38,495 bases of DNA from an uncultured Spartobacteria bacterium (GTDB lineage Bacteria; Verrucomicrobiota; Verrucomicrobiia; Chthoniobacterales; Chthoniobacteraceae). Location: contig CAIWVL010000108.1 in assembly GCA_903916085.1 (NCBI GenBank), forward strand, positions 1 through 38,495, written 5' to 3'. The notes beneath the pieces were generated by a model, which was given only the letters and a program-made list of their open reading frames with translations, was not told the origin of the DNA and ran no database searches. The position numbers and the translations under genes are program-made. Below are positions 16,690 to 24,696 of this stretch, in pieces; the stretch's first letter is position 1; each line of letters opens with the position of its first letter.

Positions 16690-17412
16690 ATGGCTAAAAA
16701 AAAGGATGAACACCACGGCGGTGCGTGGAAAGTCGCCTATGCTGACTTTGTGACCGCCATGATGGCGCTCTTCATCGTTCTATGGATTATTGCTCCCGAG
16801 CCAAACGACAACAAAATCGTCTACGAAGACGAAATTGACACCGCTCCTCCACCCCCTCCTGACCAAGGCGCGCAAGGAGGAGATCAAAAAGATCCGGGTG
16901 AGAAGAATCTCGACAAAAAAGGGGAGGGAAATGCGGCCCAGAAAAAAGTCGACCTGCAACTCATTGCTGACGAACTCATCAAAATGATGAAGGTCGATGA
17001 GCTGGATGTGGACCGTCCGGTAGACGTTAAGCTGGTCAACGACACCATCAAAATCACGCTGTTCGATCGCCAAAAGCAGGCCTTTTTCAAAACCGGGACT
17101 GCCCAACTCACGGAATGGGGTGATTTTGTTCTTAAAAATCTCGCTTACGTTGCTGTCCGTCACGAAATGAGCCTTCTCCTGGATGGCCACACCGCGAAGG
17201 GCAACGCCGCCGCGTCGGATCGAGCCGACTTTGGGCCTTGGGAACTCAGTTCAGAACGCGCAGCAGCCTCGCGTCGCCGTTTACTCAACTTCGAACTTCC
17301 AGCCGAACAGATTGTCCGCATCAACGGCTATGCAGATACCCGTCCGTTAGAGGGGCTCGATCCGAAGATGCCCCAAAACCAGCGACTCACCGTTCACATG
17401 GGAATCCGATAG
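16690..17412 (+). CDS. Stator protein MotB, second paralogue
   Basis: 240 residues. The first 33 residues are nearly identical to the upstream MotB (one substitution, Ala7 to Glu, before the helix diverges), including Asp19 in YADFVTAMMALFIVLW. The linker differs completely: a poly-Pro and Gly/Asp/Lys-rich stretch (about 48-80). The OmpA-like domain (about 120-240) has LLLDGHTAKG, FGPWELSSERAAASRRRLLN, INGYADTRPL and NQRLTV, closer to the standard peptidoglycan-binding pattern than its neighbour. It could pair with the same MotA or with a MotA elsewhere. It is the last gene of the flagellar run, 88 bases after the previous gene. Confidence 0.93.
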   Translation: MAKKKDEHHGGAWKVAYADFVTAMMALFIVLWIIAPEPNDNKIVYEDEIDTAPPPPPDQGAQGGDQKDPGEKNLDKKGEGNAAQKKVDLQLIADELIKMMKVDELDVDRPVDVKLVNDTIKITLFDRQKQAFFKTGTAQLTEWGDFVLKNLAYVAVRHEMSLLLDGHTAKGNAAASDRADFGPWELSSERAAASRRRLLNFELPAEQIVRINGYADTRPLEGLDPKMPQNQRLTVHMGIR

Positions 17413-17629
17413 CATCGGCAGCTAAGGGCGGAATGCCTAGTTGTGCGTTTGCGCAAGTGCTTGGATCTTCTGCTCCCTCCTGTTAATTCCTCCCAGACTT
17501 CCGCGAAGGAACAGGAAGTGGATCCTTGAACAGGATGGAACAGAGAGAACAGAGGGGGAGAAAATTTTTGAGATTTCGTTCTGCGGCAAATCCTTTTTAG
17601 GTCCAACTGGTTAGCCCGCACTGGGTGCT
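17413..17629. other. Intergenic region after the flagellar locus, no gene seen
   Basis: No convincing coding region. It contains a purine-rich stretch with four copies of GAACAG (17509, 17528, 17538, 17547) at irregular spacing of 19, 10 and 9 bases, just before a GGGGGAGAAAATTTTT run. I see no canonical rho-independent terminator directly after the second motB. The region borders the decayed inverted-repeat element to its right. Confidence 0.5.
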
Positions 17630-17843
17630 AGGTCGTAGTACGGCCTAAAAAGTCGAATCTCCTATCGACATCTTTCAATCATAGTGCGGTTCTCCCGACG
17701 CCCCCGCGACGAGGGCTAAGAGAATAGATGCCGGTGGTTCCAGTCGCGATGCTCCTATACCCACCGGCTCTTCCGACGCCCACGTCTTGCTTTACAGCTT
17801 GGGCCCTCTCGCAATTCGAACAATTTCGCGGTACAAACTACTA
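17630..17843 (-). repeat. Decayed copy of the dispersed inverted-repeat element
   Basis: Homologous to the element at 37799-38187. The palindrome CCGGTGG (17731-17737) and CCACCGG (17761-17767) spans 37 bases; its reverse complement agrees with 37881-37917 at 32 of 37 positions with no gaps. Flanks also match: AAAGTCG.ATCTCCT (around 17649) pairs with AAAGTCGGATCTCCT on the opposite strand of the intact copy. The right end, GAACAATTTCGCGGTAC...CTACTAG, corresponds to GAACAATTTCACCGAACAGCCTACTA. It carries one palindromic module where the intact copy has two, so it is a single-module or internally deleted form. The right end overlaps the stop codon of the minus-strand gene at 17841-18578. Confidence 0.8.
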
Positions 17844-18578
17844 GTGACCTTCCCGCACGCCTTGTGACGGTACCATCTTGTAGGTCCCACGCGCGGTCCG
17901 GGCGACTAGGAGATTCCGTTTCCCTGTGCTAGACAGCCAAACGTGAATGTTTCGGTAAGTTGAGCCTGTGCGTTTAGCGAGTTCGCTTACCGAAATCCCG
18001 GCGTCCCCGACCGTCTCCAAAACTTGAAGAATCCTTTGGGTGACCTCTCCCCGCTTGGCTGGAATCCGGTCTGTAGTCTTTCCCTGCGCGGTGGGTTTGG
18101 AGGCTGTACTCTGGAGGTCCGCCGCAAGAACGCCCGCAAGCTGGTAGTGACTGGGGCCTGTTTTCTTGATCTGTGGGAAGCGCTTGAGCGCGGTGTGAAA
18201 CCACGAATGAATGTTCACGGCCTTTAACCCCAACTCCTGTGCCAGGTCATGAACCAACACACCCTTGTCGCCTGCCTGCGTCAGGCGCTCTAAAATCTGA
18301 GTGCGTAGTTCACCTCGCCCCATTCGACGATGCCCATTGGTACTGGGAGCCCGGCCCTGGTCCTTCAACCGGAAGCGCAACGGACGTGCGCGAGTGCTCT
18401 CAATGAGGGCGCTGTGCAGCACGTTAATCTTGGTGTTTAATGTGTTGAGGGTGATTTCTAAACCGGCCCGTTCTTCTTCGAGTTGCATCAATTCTTTGAG
18501 GGATGCAAGCCGTTGGCTGGGTTCGATGCTCTGTCGGGCCGATCTGTGCAGCGGCCTTGGATTTTTCTGGAAGTTCAT
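17841..18578 (-). CDS. Protein with two tandem winged-helix-like repeats (putative DNA-binding)
   Basis: 245 residues. The N-terminus (about 20-62) is a likely coiled coil (SLKELMQLEEERAGLEITLN). Two homologous domains follow: residues 88-149 and 176-236. Both begin RGE, continue with an ILE.L-type helix, a GD.G..V.[DE]LA turn, an NIH.W recognition-like helix, and end in a short beta hairpin (SHYQLAG and GTYKMV). The pattern fits an internal duplication of a winged helix-turn-helix. No enzyme motif is present. A nucleic-acid-binding role is inferred. The ATG is at 18578; the TAG stop coincides with the end of the inverted-repeat element, whose TAGTAG sequence may have supplied or replaced the original stop. 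Confidence 0.75.
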   Translation of the reverse strand: MNFQKNPRPLHRSARQSIEPSQRLASLKELMQLEEERAGLEITLNTLNTKINVLHSALIESTRARPLRFRLKDQGRAPSTNGHRRMGRGELRTQILERLTQAGDKGVLVHDLAQELGLKAVNIHSWFHTALKRFPQIKKTGPSHYQLAGVLAADLQSTASKPTAQGKTTDRIPAKRGEVTQRILQVLETVGDAGISVSELAKRTGSTYRNIHVWLSSTGKRNLLVARTARGTYKMVPSQGVREGH

Positions 18579-18854
18579 TTTGGCGGTTGGTTTGAGTGTT
18601 GCTGTCTGGCGCTAACGAATTGTCTATTGCACTGACCTCAAAGCATCGGGGCAGATGCCTTCAACGGATGCCGCATACAGCGTTTCTTTAGATAATCCTG
18701 CATTCCATGCACGGATTTATCCCATCCAGAGCACAGGCACACGGTTAGATGTCTGCGCAGGGGAGCGCTAAAGGGGAAGCGAAGAAAAATTGCTTCCTCC
18801 TTTTGTTGTGTGTGCGTACTATTTCGACCTCGCCCCGGTCTTTCCTGCTCCCCG
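18579..18854. promoter_or_regulatory. Divergent intergenic region between the winged-helix gene and the first propeller gene
   Basis: 276 bases separating two divergent genes, so promoters for both should lie here. I cannot point to a convincing -35/-10 pair on either strand. The clearest structure is the hairpin at 18770-18804 listed separately. No coding sequence of credible length is present. Confidence 0.5.
18770..18804 (+). promoter_or_regulatory. Hairpin with U-rich tail in the leader of the first propeller gene
   Basis: Arms AAAGGGGAAGC (18770-18780) and GCTTCCTCCTTTT (18792-18804) pair with one G-T wobble and one bulge around an 11-base A-rich loop. It resembles a rho-independent terminator or attenuator and sits about 50 bases upstream of the ATG at 18855. 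It may be a leader attenuator if the promoter is upstream, or it may insulate the operon. Confidence 0.45.
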
Positions 18855-21281
18855 ATGAAACTCCCCGTCCTTCTCGCTCTCGCCTCTCTCCCTCTGTCTT
18901 GCTTTGCCGCAGATAAAAAAGCGCTTAAAGATCAATCCACCAACGATTCTCAGCCCCAAGGCTGGCTCGATTGGCGCGGTCCGTTCCAGTCCGGCGTGAC
19001 TCCCGAGACGCAGCTTCCCTCCGTCGTGGACGCCAAAAAACCGCTCTGGAGCGTCGAGTTCCCCGGTCAATCCACTCCTGTTCTCTTCAAGGGCCGCCTT
19101 TTCATCAACGGGTATCAAGGCGAAGGCCCCGACTTGCAGGAGGCTGTTGCGTGCTACGACGCGGAGACCGGGAAACAACTCTGGGTTCACAGATTCAACG
19201 ATTTCCTAAGCGACACCATCTACTTGCGGTACTCCACTTCAAGTCCCTGCATTGATCCTGAAACGGGTAATGTGTATGTCTCTGGCACCCAGGGGCTTTT
19301 TTCGTGTTTTGATCGGGATGGAAAACTTCTTTGGCAGCATTCGCTCATGGAGGAGTTCGGCAGGTTGACCTTCCCCAATTCCCGCACAGCCTCGCCTCGT
19401 ATCGACCACGAACTGGTCATCACGCGCGGGATCACCTCCAACTGGGGTGCCAGTGGGCCCGCAGGCGACCGCTTCTACGCTTACGACAAGCGTACTGGCG
19501 AACTCGTCTGGACCAGTGCCCCAGGCGAACGTCCCCAGGATAACACCTTCTCCCAGCCTTTGCTGACTTGGATGGATGGTCAGCGCGCTCTGATCTCTGC
19601 TGGCGGTGACTCCACCGTGGTTGGCATCAATGCTCGGACTGGTGACCCCATCTTTCGGTTCCCAGCGGCCAAGGCGGGTGCCAAGGGCGGTATCAATGCC
19701 GCGATTGTGCGCTACAAGGACAGCCTCGTGGTGGTGCACGAATCCGAGAACTTGGATTCCAGCGAAGTGGGGCGTACGGCTATGTTCAAGCTCCCTCTCG
19801 GGAGTAAGCCGCCTGAGCCAGGAAAGCCGCAGGTATTTGAGCCCAAGGAGATTGAGCAGTGGCGTAACTCTCTCGGTAGTCTCGCCAGTTCTCCGGTTAT
19901 TGTGGGCGATCGTATGTATGAGGTCACTGGCACCGGTGAACTCGGCGCCATGGAAATAGAAACGGGCAAGGTTCTTTGGAAGAAGAAGTTGGCGGCTGAG
20001 CAGCGCCAAAGTTCGCCACTGTATGGTGATGGCAAACTCTACGTCGCCATGTACATCGCGGACGCTACCGCATCAGGAAAAGCTGGTAGCGAGGGCGACA
20101 CAGGTGGCAACGGCGAGTTGCTCATCCTCAAACCGGGCGATAACGACGCTCAGATTCTCTCGCGTACCGTTTTAGACGGGCGCTGCTACGGGTCGCCCAT
20201 CGCTTACAACGGCAAGCTCTACGTGCAGACTGACCGCAAGCTTTACTGCTTTGGCAAGAAGGGCAACAACCCGAGTGCTGCTTTGGTGCGCAGCGACGAC
20301 GTTTGGCCCAAGATGGAAACAGGTCCCGCAGCGCGTCTGCAAATTATTCCAAGCGAAATGCTGCTGAAACCCAGTGAGGGGCACAAGGTACGCGTGCGCG
20401 CGCTCGATGCAAAGGGCTTTACGGTTCAGGAAAACGTAGATTTGTCCCAAGTGAAGTTCGAGAGCTATGTTCCTCCAACCGCTCTGGTTAAGGCGCAGAT
20501 GAAGGGCGCTTTTGATGCCACAGGACAGCTCGTAGCCGACGCCGCTCCTGTCGCAAGTGCGGGTGCCTACCAGGCAACTTTGGGCGATGTCAAGGGCACC
20601 ATGCGCGCCCGGGTTCTCCCAGATCTCCCTCTCAAACTCGACTTCGAGCAGATGGAACTTTCCCTGACCACGGATCATCCTCCTGGTCCCGCCGTGCCCA
20701 ATACGCTGGAGCCATCCACTCCGTTCGCCTACCCGCCGCTCGCGTGGAATGCAGCGCGGTTCCGTTTTGAGGTGCGCCAGGCGCCCGGCGAAGGCGGCAC
20801 GAAGGCGCTTTGCAAGACTATTGAGAACAAGCTGTTCCAGCGCGGTCAGATTTTTATAGGGCACCCGGGCTCCAAGGACTACACGGTCGCGATGGAAGTC
20901 CTTTCCGAAGGTAATAAGCGCAAGATGAGTGAGATCGGTCACATTAACCAGCGCTACTTGATCGTGCTCAAGGGCAACTCGCAGCAGCTCGAAGTCAGCT
21001 CCAATCAGGAGCGTTTGCGTGAATCCGTGCCCTTTGCGTGGGTTCCCAACCAGTGGTACAACCTAAAAAGCCGCGTGGACATCGCGCCGGACGGTTCGGG
21101 ACTGGTACGCGCCAAGGCGTGGAAGAAAGGCGACGAAGAGCCCGCCGCCTGGACGATCGAGGTCACTCACAAACACGCCCATCCCGAGGGCGCCCCCGGT
21201 CTGTTTGCCTTCACCCCACAGGAACAGCGGGCTTGGATCGATAACATTGCCGTGCTTCCCAACACTACCGCAAAGCCCTAA
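18855..21281 (+). CDS. Secreted PQQ-type beta-propeller protein with C-terminal extra domain
   Basis: 808 residues from the ATG at 18855 (a GTG at 18810 would add 15 residues in front of the signal peptide and is rejected). Signal peptide MKLPVLLALASLPLSCFA. The N-terminal part (to about residue 490) has BamB/PQQ-like blades with motifs such as CYDAETGKQLWVHRF, YAYDKRTGELVWTSAPGER and MEIETGKVLWKKKLA, and begins with the WLDWRGPFQSGVTP signature common in PVC bacteria. After a beta-rich linker, residues about 600-808 resemble a LamG/DUF1080-like jelly roll (KLDFEQMELSLTTDHPPGP ... QWYNLKSRVDIAPDGSG). Enzymatic PQQ binding cannot be shown. It opens a run of co-directional genes and is 11 bases from the next. 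Confidence 0.85.
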   Translation: MKLPVLLALASLPLSCFAADKKALKDQSTNDSQPQGWLDWRGPFQSGVTPETQLPSVVDAKKPLWSVEFPGQSTPVLFKGRLFINGYQGEGPDLQEAVACYDAETGKQLWVHRFNDFLSDTIYLRYSTSSPCIDPETGNVYVSGTQGLFSCFDRDGKLLWQHSLMEEFGRLTFPNSRTASPRIDHELVITRGITSNWGASGPAGDRFYAYDKRTGELVWTSAPGERPQDNTFSQPLLTWMDGQRALISAGGDSTVVGINARTGDPIFRFPAAKAGAKGGINAAIVRYKDSLVVVHESENLDSSEVGRTAMFKLPLGSKPPEPGKPQVFEPKEIEQWRNSLGSLASSPVIVGDRMYEVTGTGELGAMEIETGKVLWKKKLAAEQRQSSPLYGDGKLYVAMYIADATASGKAGSEGDTGGNGELLILKPGDNDAQILSRTVLDGRCYGSPIAYNGKLYVQTDRKLYCFGKKGNNPSAALVRSDDVWPKMETGPAARLQIIPSEMLLKPSEGHKVRVRALDAKGFTVQENVDLSQVKFESYVPPTALVKAQMKGAFDATGQLVADAAPVASAGAYQATLGDVKGTMRARVLPDLPLKLDFEQMELSLTTDHPPGPAVPNTLEPSTPFAYPPLAWNAARFRFEVRQAPGEGGTKALCKTIENKLFQRGQIFIGHPGSKDYTVAMEVLSEGNKRKMSEIGHINQRYLIVLKGNSQQLEVSSNQERLRESVPFAWVPNQWYNLKSRVDIAPDGSGLVRAKAWKKGDEEPAAWTIEVTHKHAHPEGAPGLFAFTPQEQRAWIDNIAVLPNTTAKP

Positions 21282-21292
21282 TTCCCAAACGT

Positions 21293-22885
21293 ATGTATTC
21301 CTCCCTTCGTTCTCTATTGCCTCTGGGTGGCACCTTGATGTGTGGCGCCCTGACCACCTTTAGCGCCTGTGCCCAAGACTGGCCCCAATGGGGTGGCAAA
21401 GATCCAGGTCGTAACATGTACTCGGATGCCAAGGGGTTGCCCGACTCGCTCCAGCCTGGAAAGTTTAAACCGAACTCCGAGGAAATCGACCTCGACACTA
21501 CCAAAAATGTGAAGTGGATCGCAAAGTTGGGTTCACAGTCGTACGGCAACCCTGTTGTGGCTCAGGGTGTTGTCCTTGTGGGCACGAACAATGCCTCGCC
21601 CCGCGATCCCCGATTCAAGGACGACAAGTCGGTTCTTTACGCCCTCAAAGAATCAGATGGCTCGCTTTTGTGGCAGTTGACGGTCCCCAAGCTCGCCTCG
21701 GGTAAGGTAAACGATTGGGAGTACCTCGGGTTGCTCTCCTCACCCTGCGTCGAGGGAGACCGCGTGTATGTCGTGACGAGCCGCTGCGAAGTGCTGTGTC
21801 TCGATTTGCACGGCCAAGCCAATGGCAACCAAGGCCCTTTCACTGATGAAGGCCAGTATATGGTCGGCCCCGGTAAGCCCAAGGTCGAAGTGCTTCCCAC
21901 GGATGCTGATATTATCTGGAAATACGACATGATGGACGAACTCGGCGTGTTCCCGCACAACGCCTCCAACTGTTCCGTCATCATCGATGGCGATAAAATC
22001 TTCGTCTGCACTTCCAACGGTCAGGATTGGACGCACGTTAACATTCCTTCACCCCAGTCGCCTTCCTTTATCGCTCTCGATAAAAAAACCGGCGAACTCA
22101 TTGGCGAAGACAATGCAGGTGTGGGTTCCCGAATTTTTCACGGCCAATGGACTTCGCCTTCGATCGGAGTGGTGAAGGGCAAGAAGCAGGTGTTCTTTGG
22201 TGGTGGCGACGGCGTGCTGTACGCTTTGGACACGACTCCTGTTAAGGAAGGCGACACGAACCTGCTAAAGAAGATCTGGTGGTTTGATTGCGTCCCGCCT
22301 GAGTACAAGAAGGACAAGAACGGCAAGGCGATCAAGTATCCAGCGGCCGAGGGACCCAGTGAGGTGAATGCCACGCCCGTGTTTTACAAGGACCGGGTGT
22401 ATGTTGCTGTAGGACAGGATCCTGAGCACGGGGAAGGGGTTGGTCGTCTCCTGTGTATTGACCCGAGCAAGGAAGGGGACGTCACGGCGTCCGCCCTGAT
22501 TTGGGACTACAAAGGCATCAAGCGTTCCATCTCCACGGTGTCGATTGATCCCGCGAACGGATTGCTCTTCATCGCAGACTTCTCTGGGTTCGTACACTGT
22601 CTGGACGCTGAAACGGGCAAGCTCAACTGGGTACACGACATGCAGGCCCACATGTGGGGGTCTACCTTGGTAGCAGACGGCAAGGTGTACGTTGGTAATG
22701 AAGATGGGGACTTCGTGGTGTTCGCTTCGAACAAAGAGAAGAAAATCCTGAGTCAGAGCAACTTCGGGGCGCCGATTCTCTCTACACCAATCGTCGCCAA
22801 TGGTGTCATGTACGTAGCCTCACAGACCCACCTGTTTGCAGTAGGGCAGGGGGCCAAACCGCTCGAAACAGCGCCTAAGCCTTAG
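21293..22885 (+). CDS. Secreted PQQ-type beta-propeller protein
   Basis: 530 residues with an N-terminal signal (hydrophobic to about residue 25, cleavage likely after SACA before QDWPQWGG). Blades carry VLYALKESDGSLLWQLTVP, FIALDKKTGELIGEDNAG, VLYALDTTPVKEG, and VHCLDAETGKLNWVHDMQ. Probably a periplasmic or cell-surface propeller of the BamB/quinoprotein fold. The lipobox-like FSAC is not canonical, so a soluble secreted form is more likely. Immediately downstream of the first propeller gene, so probably co-expressed. Substrate unknown. Confidence 0.85.
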   Translation: MYSSLRSLLPLGGTLMCGALTTFSACAQDWPQWGGKDPGRNMYSDAKGLPDSLQPGKFKPNSEEIDLDTTKNVKWIAKLGSQSYGNPVVAQGVVLVGTNNASPRDPRFKDDKSVLYALKESDGSLLWQLTVPKLASGKVNDWEYLGLLSSPCVEGDRVYVVTSRCEVLCLDLHGQANGNQGPFTDEGQYMVGPGKPKVEVLPTDADIIWKYDMMDELGVFPHNASNCSVIIDGDKIFVCTSNGQDWTHVNIPSPQSPSFIALDKKTGELIGEDNAGVGSRIFHGQWTSPSIGVVKGKKQVFFGGGDGVLYALDTTPVKEGDTNLLKKIWWFDCVPPEYKKDKNGKAIKYPAAEGPSEVNATPVFYKDRVYVAVGQDPEHGEGVGRLLCIDPSKEGDVTASALIWDYKGIKRSISTVSIDPANGLLFIADFSGFVHCLDAETGKLNWVHDMQAHMWGSTLVADGKVYVGNEDGDFVVFASNKEKKILSQSNFGAPILSTPIVANGVMYVASQTHLFAVGQGAKPLETAPKP

Positions 22886-22904
22886 CCGAAACCCTAGCGA
22901 TGCA

Positions 22905-22948
22905 GCTCGCCGCGCCTTCCGCCAAATCCGCGGACGCGCGCGGCGGGC
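22905..22948. promoter_or_regulatory. GC-rich hairpin between propeller and MFS genes
   Basis: Perfect 8-base arms CGCCGCGC (22908-22915) and GCGCGGCG (22938-22945), extendable by three pairs with one wobble. No T-run follows, so it is not a typical intrinsic terminator. It could be an mRNA processing or stability element in the 100-base gap. Confidence 0.4.
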
Positions 22949-22985
22949 AGCTCCGCCAGTCCGTCTCCCCTGAGTTCTCCCTCCC

Positions 22986-24680
22986 ATGAGCAACCCCTCT
23001 TCCACGATTGACGCGCGCACGCGGCTTCTCGTCCTCCTCATCGCCAGTATCGGGTTTCTGTTCGACACGTACGAGCTCCTGATGACTCCGTTAGTGGGCG
23101 TTCCCGCCATTGCGGAACTGCTAGGACTCCCCCCCAATAACCCCGTTGTCACTGACTGGACCGGACGAATGCTGTGGATTTCAGCGCTTTGTGGTGGTGT
23201 GTTTGGGCTGATGGGCGGCTGGCTCATCGACCGCTTCGGGCGCAAGCGGATCATGGCGCTGAGCATTTTCTTGTACGCTTTCTCACCCTTCGCCGCCGCG
23301 TTCGCAACGACTCTCCCGGCGTTTGTTTTCTTTCGTAGCCTGACTTTCGTGGGGGTCTGTATTGAGTTTATCGCAGCAATTACATGGCTCGCGGAGCTCT
23401 TCGCTGAGCGCAAACAGCGCGAGTTTGCCCTTGGTTTTACACAAGCCTTCGCCTCTCTCGGTGGCATCCTTGTCACGGCAGTGAACGGATGGATTGTCCT
23501 TCACGCAAACGATTTGCCGTCTCTCCCATTGCCCGACTTTTTGAACGCCCACGCCTCTTGGCGCTACGCGCTCATGACCGGCATTCTCCCCGCCATTCCC
23601 ATCGCGCTTTTACTCCCGTTTGTGCCCGAATCGCGCGTCTGGTTGGATCGCCGAGCCTCGGGTACCTTGTCTCGCCCAAGCCTTGCCGGTCTGTTCTCGC
23701 CCCAGTTACGCCGTACAACCCTCGTGACTGCTGGGCTTTCCGCTTGCGCGTACGGCGCAGCCTTCGGCGCGCTACAGTTGACCCCGTTGCGTGTCATCCC
23801 GGGCGTGCCCGAACTCGCGGAACAACGCGTGGCGCTCAAGCCTTTGCAGGACGAAGCGAAGGTCATCAACACGTCGATCCTCGAAGTGGACCCGGCGCTA
23901 CGGCAGTCCTATGAAACGGTGCCCGGCTTGCGTGAACTCGCTGCCAAACGCGCCAAGAACCGAGTCGCTTTCCGCGCCGCTATGAAGGCCGGTGAGAAGG
24001 AGCGTGCTGATGCGTTAAATGCGGATTTCAAAGCGCTTGGCGCAGAGCTGGATACCCTCACTGCCACCGCGCCTGAGGCGAAGAAAAGTCTCGTAGATCG
24101 GGAAAAACTCCTCAAGCAGCTGGGCGACAACCGCGAAAAACAGGAGGCACCAGACAAGGCCATCAAGGCTCGCGCGAACACGGCTCAGCTTTGGCAGGAG
24201 ATGGGCGGTCTGGTGGGCCGAATCATCCTCGCAGTCCTCGTGATCTTCGCTGTGACCCGCCGCACGCTCCTTCGTATCTTCCTGCTTCCTGGGTTGATAG
24301 CGATCCCACTGACCTATTTTTCACTGTACCACACCGGGGGCGACAACTTGAACTGGGGCATCGCTATCAGCGGCTTGCTGGTGGTGGCACAGTTTTCCTA
24401 TTTCGGGGAGTTCCTGCCGAAAGTCTTCCCGCTGCATTTGCGCGGCACCGGCGGTTCTTTTGCGACGAATGTAGGCGGTCGCATGATCGGCACTTCGGCG
24501 GCCTTTCTGACTACTAACATCCTGGCTCCGCTGATGCCCGGCACCTCGACCTTCGACAAGGTGGCATTTGCTGCCGGAGTCGTGGGTACCTCGGTGTTTG
24601 TCATCGGTTTGATCCTCAGTTTTTTCCTTCCTGAACCTCCCCCAGAAGCGGAGCACAGCTCTCTTCCAAATAACGCTTAA
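22986..24680 (+). CDS. MFS transporter (sugar-porter-like) with coiled-coil insert
   Basis: 564 residues with about 12 membrane helices. MFS motif A is GGWLIDRFGRKR (77-88) and a PESRVWL element (214-220) matches the PES..WL of sugar porters. Between helix 7 and helix 8 (about residues 272-400) there is a charged, Ala/Lys/Glu-rich, helix-forming insert with coiled-coil character, for example AAMKAGEKERADALNADFKA. With a cytoplasmic N-terminus this loop faces the periplasm. Normal MFS transporters have only a few residues there. Located between secreted propeller genes and the adenylation/reduction genes (16 bases to the next), so it may export or import the pathway product or its precursor. 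Substrate is not predictable. Confidence 0.85.
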   Translation: MSNPSSTIDARTRLLVLLIASIGFLFDTYELLMTPLVGVPAIAELLGLPPNNPVVTDWTGRMLWISALCGGVFGLMGGWLIDRFGRKRIMALSIFLYAFSPFAAAFATTLPAFVFFRSLTFVGVCIEFIAAITWLAELFAERKQREFALGFTQAFASLGGILVTAVNGWIVLHANDLPSLPLPDFLNAHASWRYALMTGILPAIPIALLLPFVPESRVWLDRRASGTLSRPSLAGLFSPQLRRTTLVTAGLSACAYGAAFGALQLTPLRVIPGVPELAEQRVALKPLQDEAKVINTSILEVDPALRQSYETVPGLRELAAKRAKNRVAFRAAMKAGEKERADALNADFKALGAELDTLTATAPEAKKSLVDREKLLKQLGDNREKQEAPDKAIKARANTAQLWQEMGGLVGRIILAVLVIFAVTRRTLLRIFLLPGLIAIPLTYFSLYHTGGDNLNWGIAISGLLVVAQFSYFGEFLPKVFPLHLRGTGGSFATNVGGRMIGTSAAFLTTNILAPLMPGTSTFDKVAFAAGVVGTSVFVIGLILSFFLPEPPPEAEHSSLPNNA

Positions 24681-24696
24681 TTGCCCCTTAAATCCA

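Noticed and set aside
1-17412. Treating the export genes as a virulence type III secretion system
   Set aside because: Hook, hook cap, stator, C-ring and sigma-28 genes are all in the same run, so the system is flagellar.
17509-17552. Four GAACAG copies as a regulatory array
   Set aside because: Irregular spacing in a purine-rich stretch after the last flagellar gene; may be chance.
18810-18854. GTG start 15 codons before the first propeller's signal peptide
   Set aside because: It would place a charged extension before a clean signal peptide, and it overlaps the hairpin tail region; the ATG at 18855 fits better.
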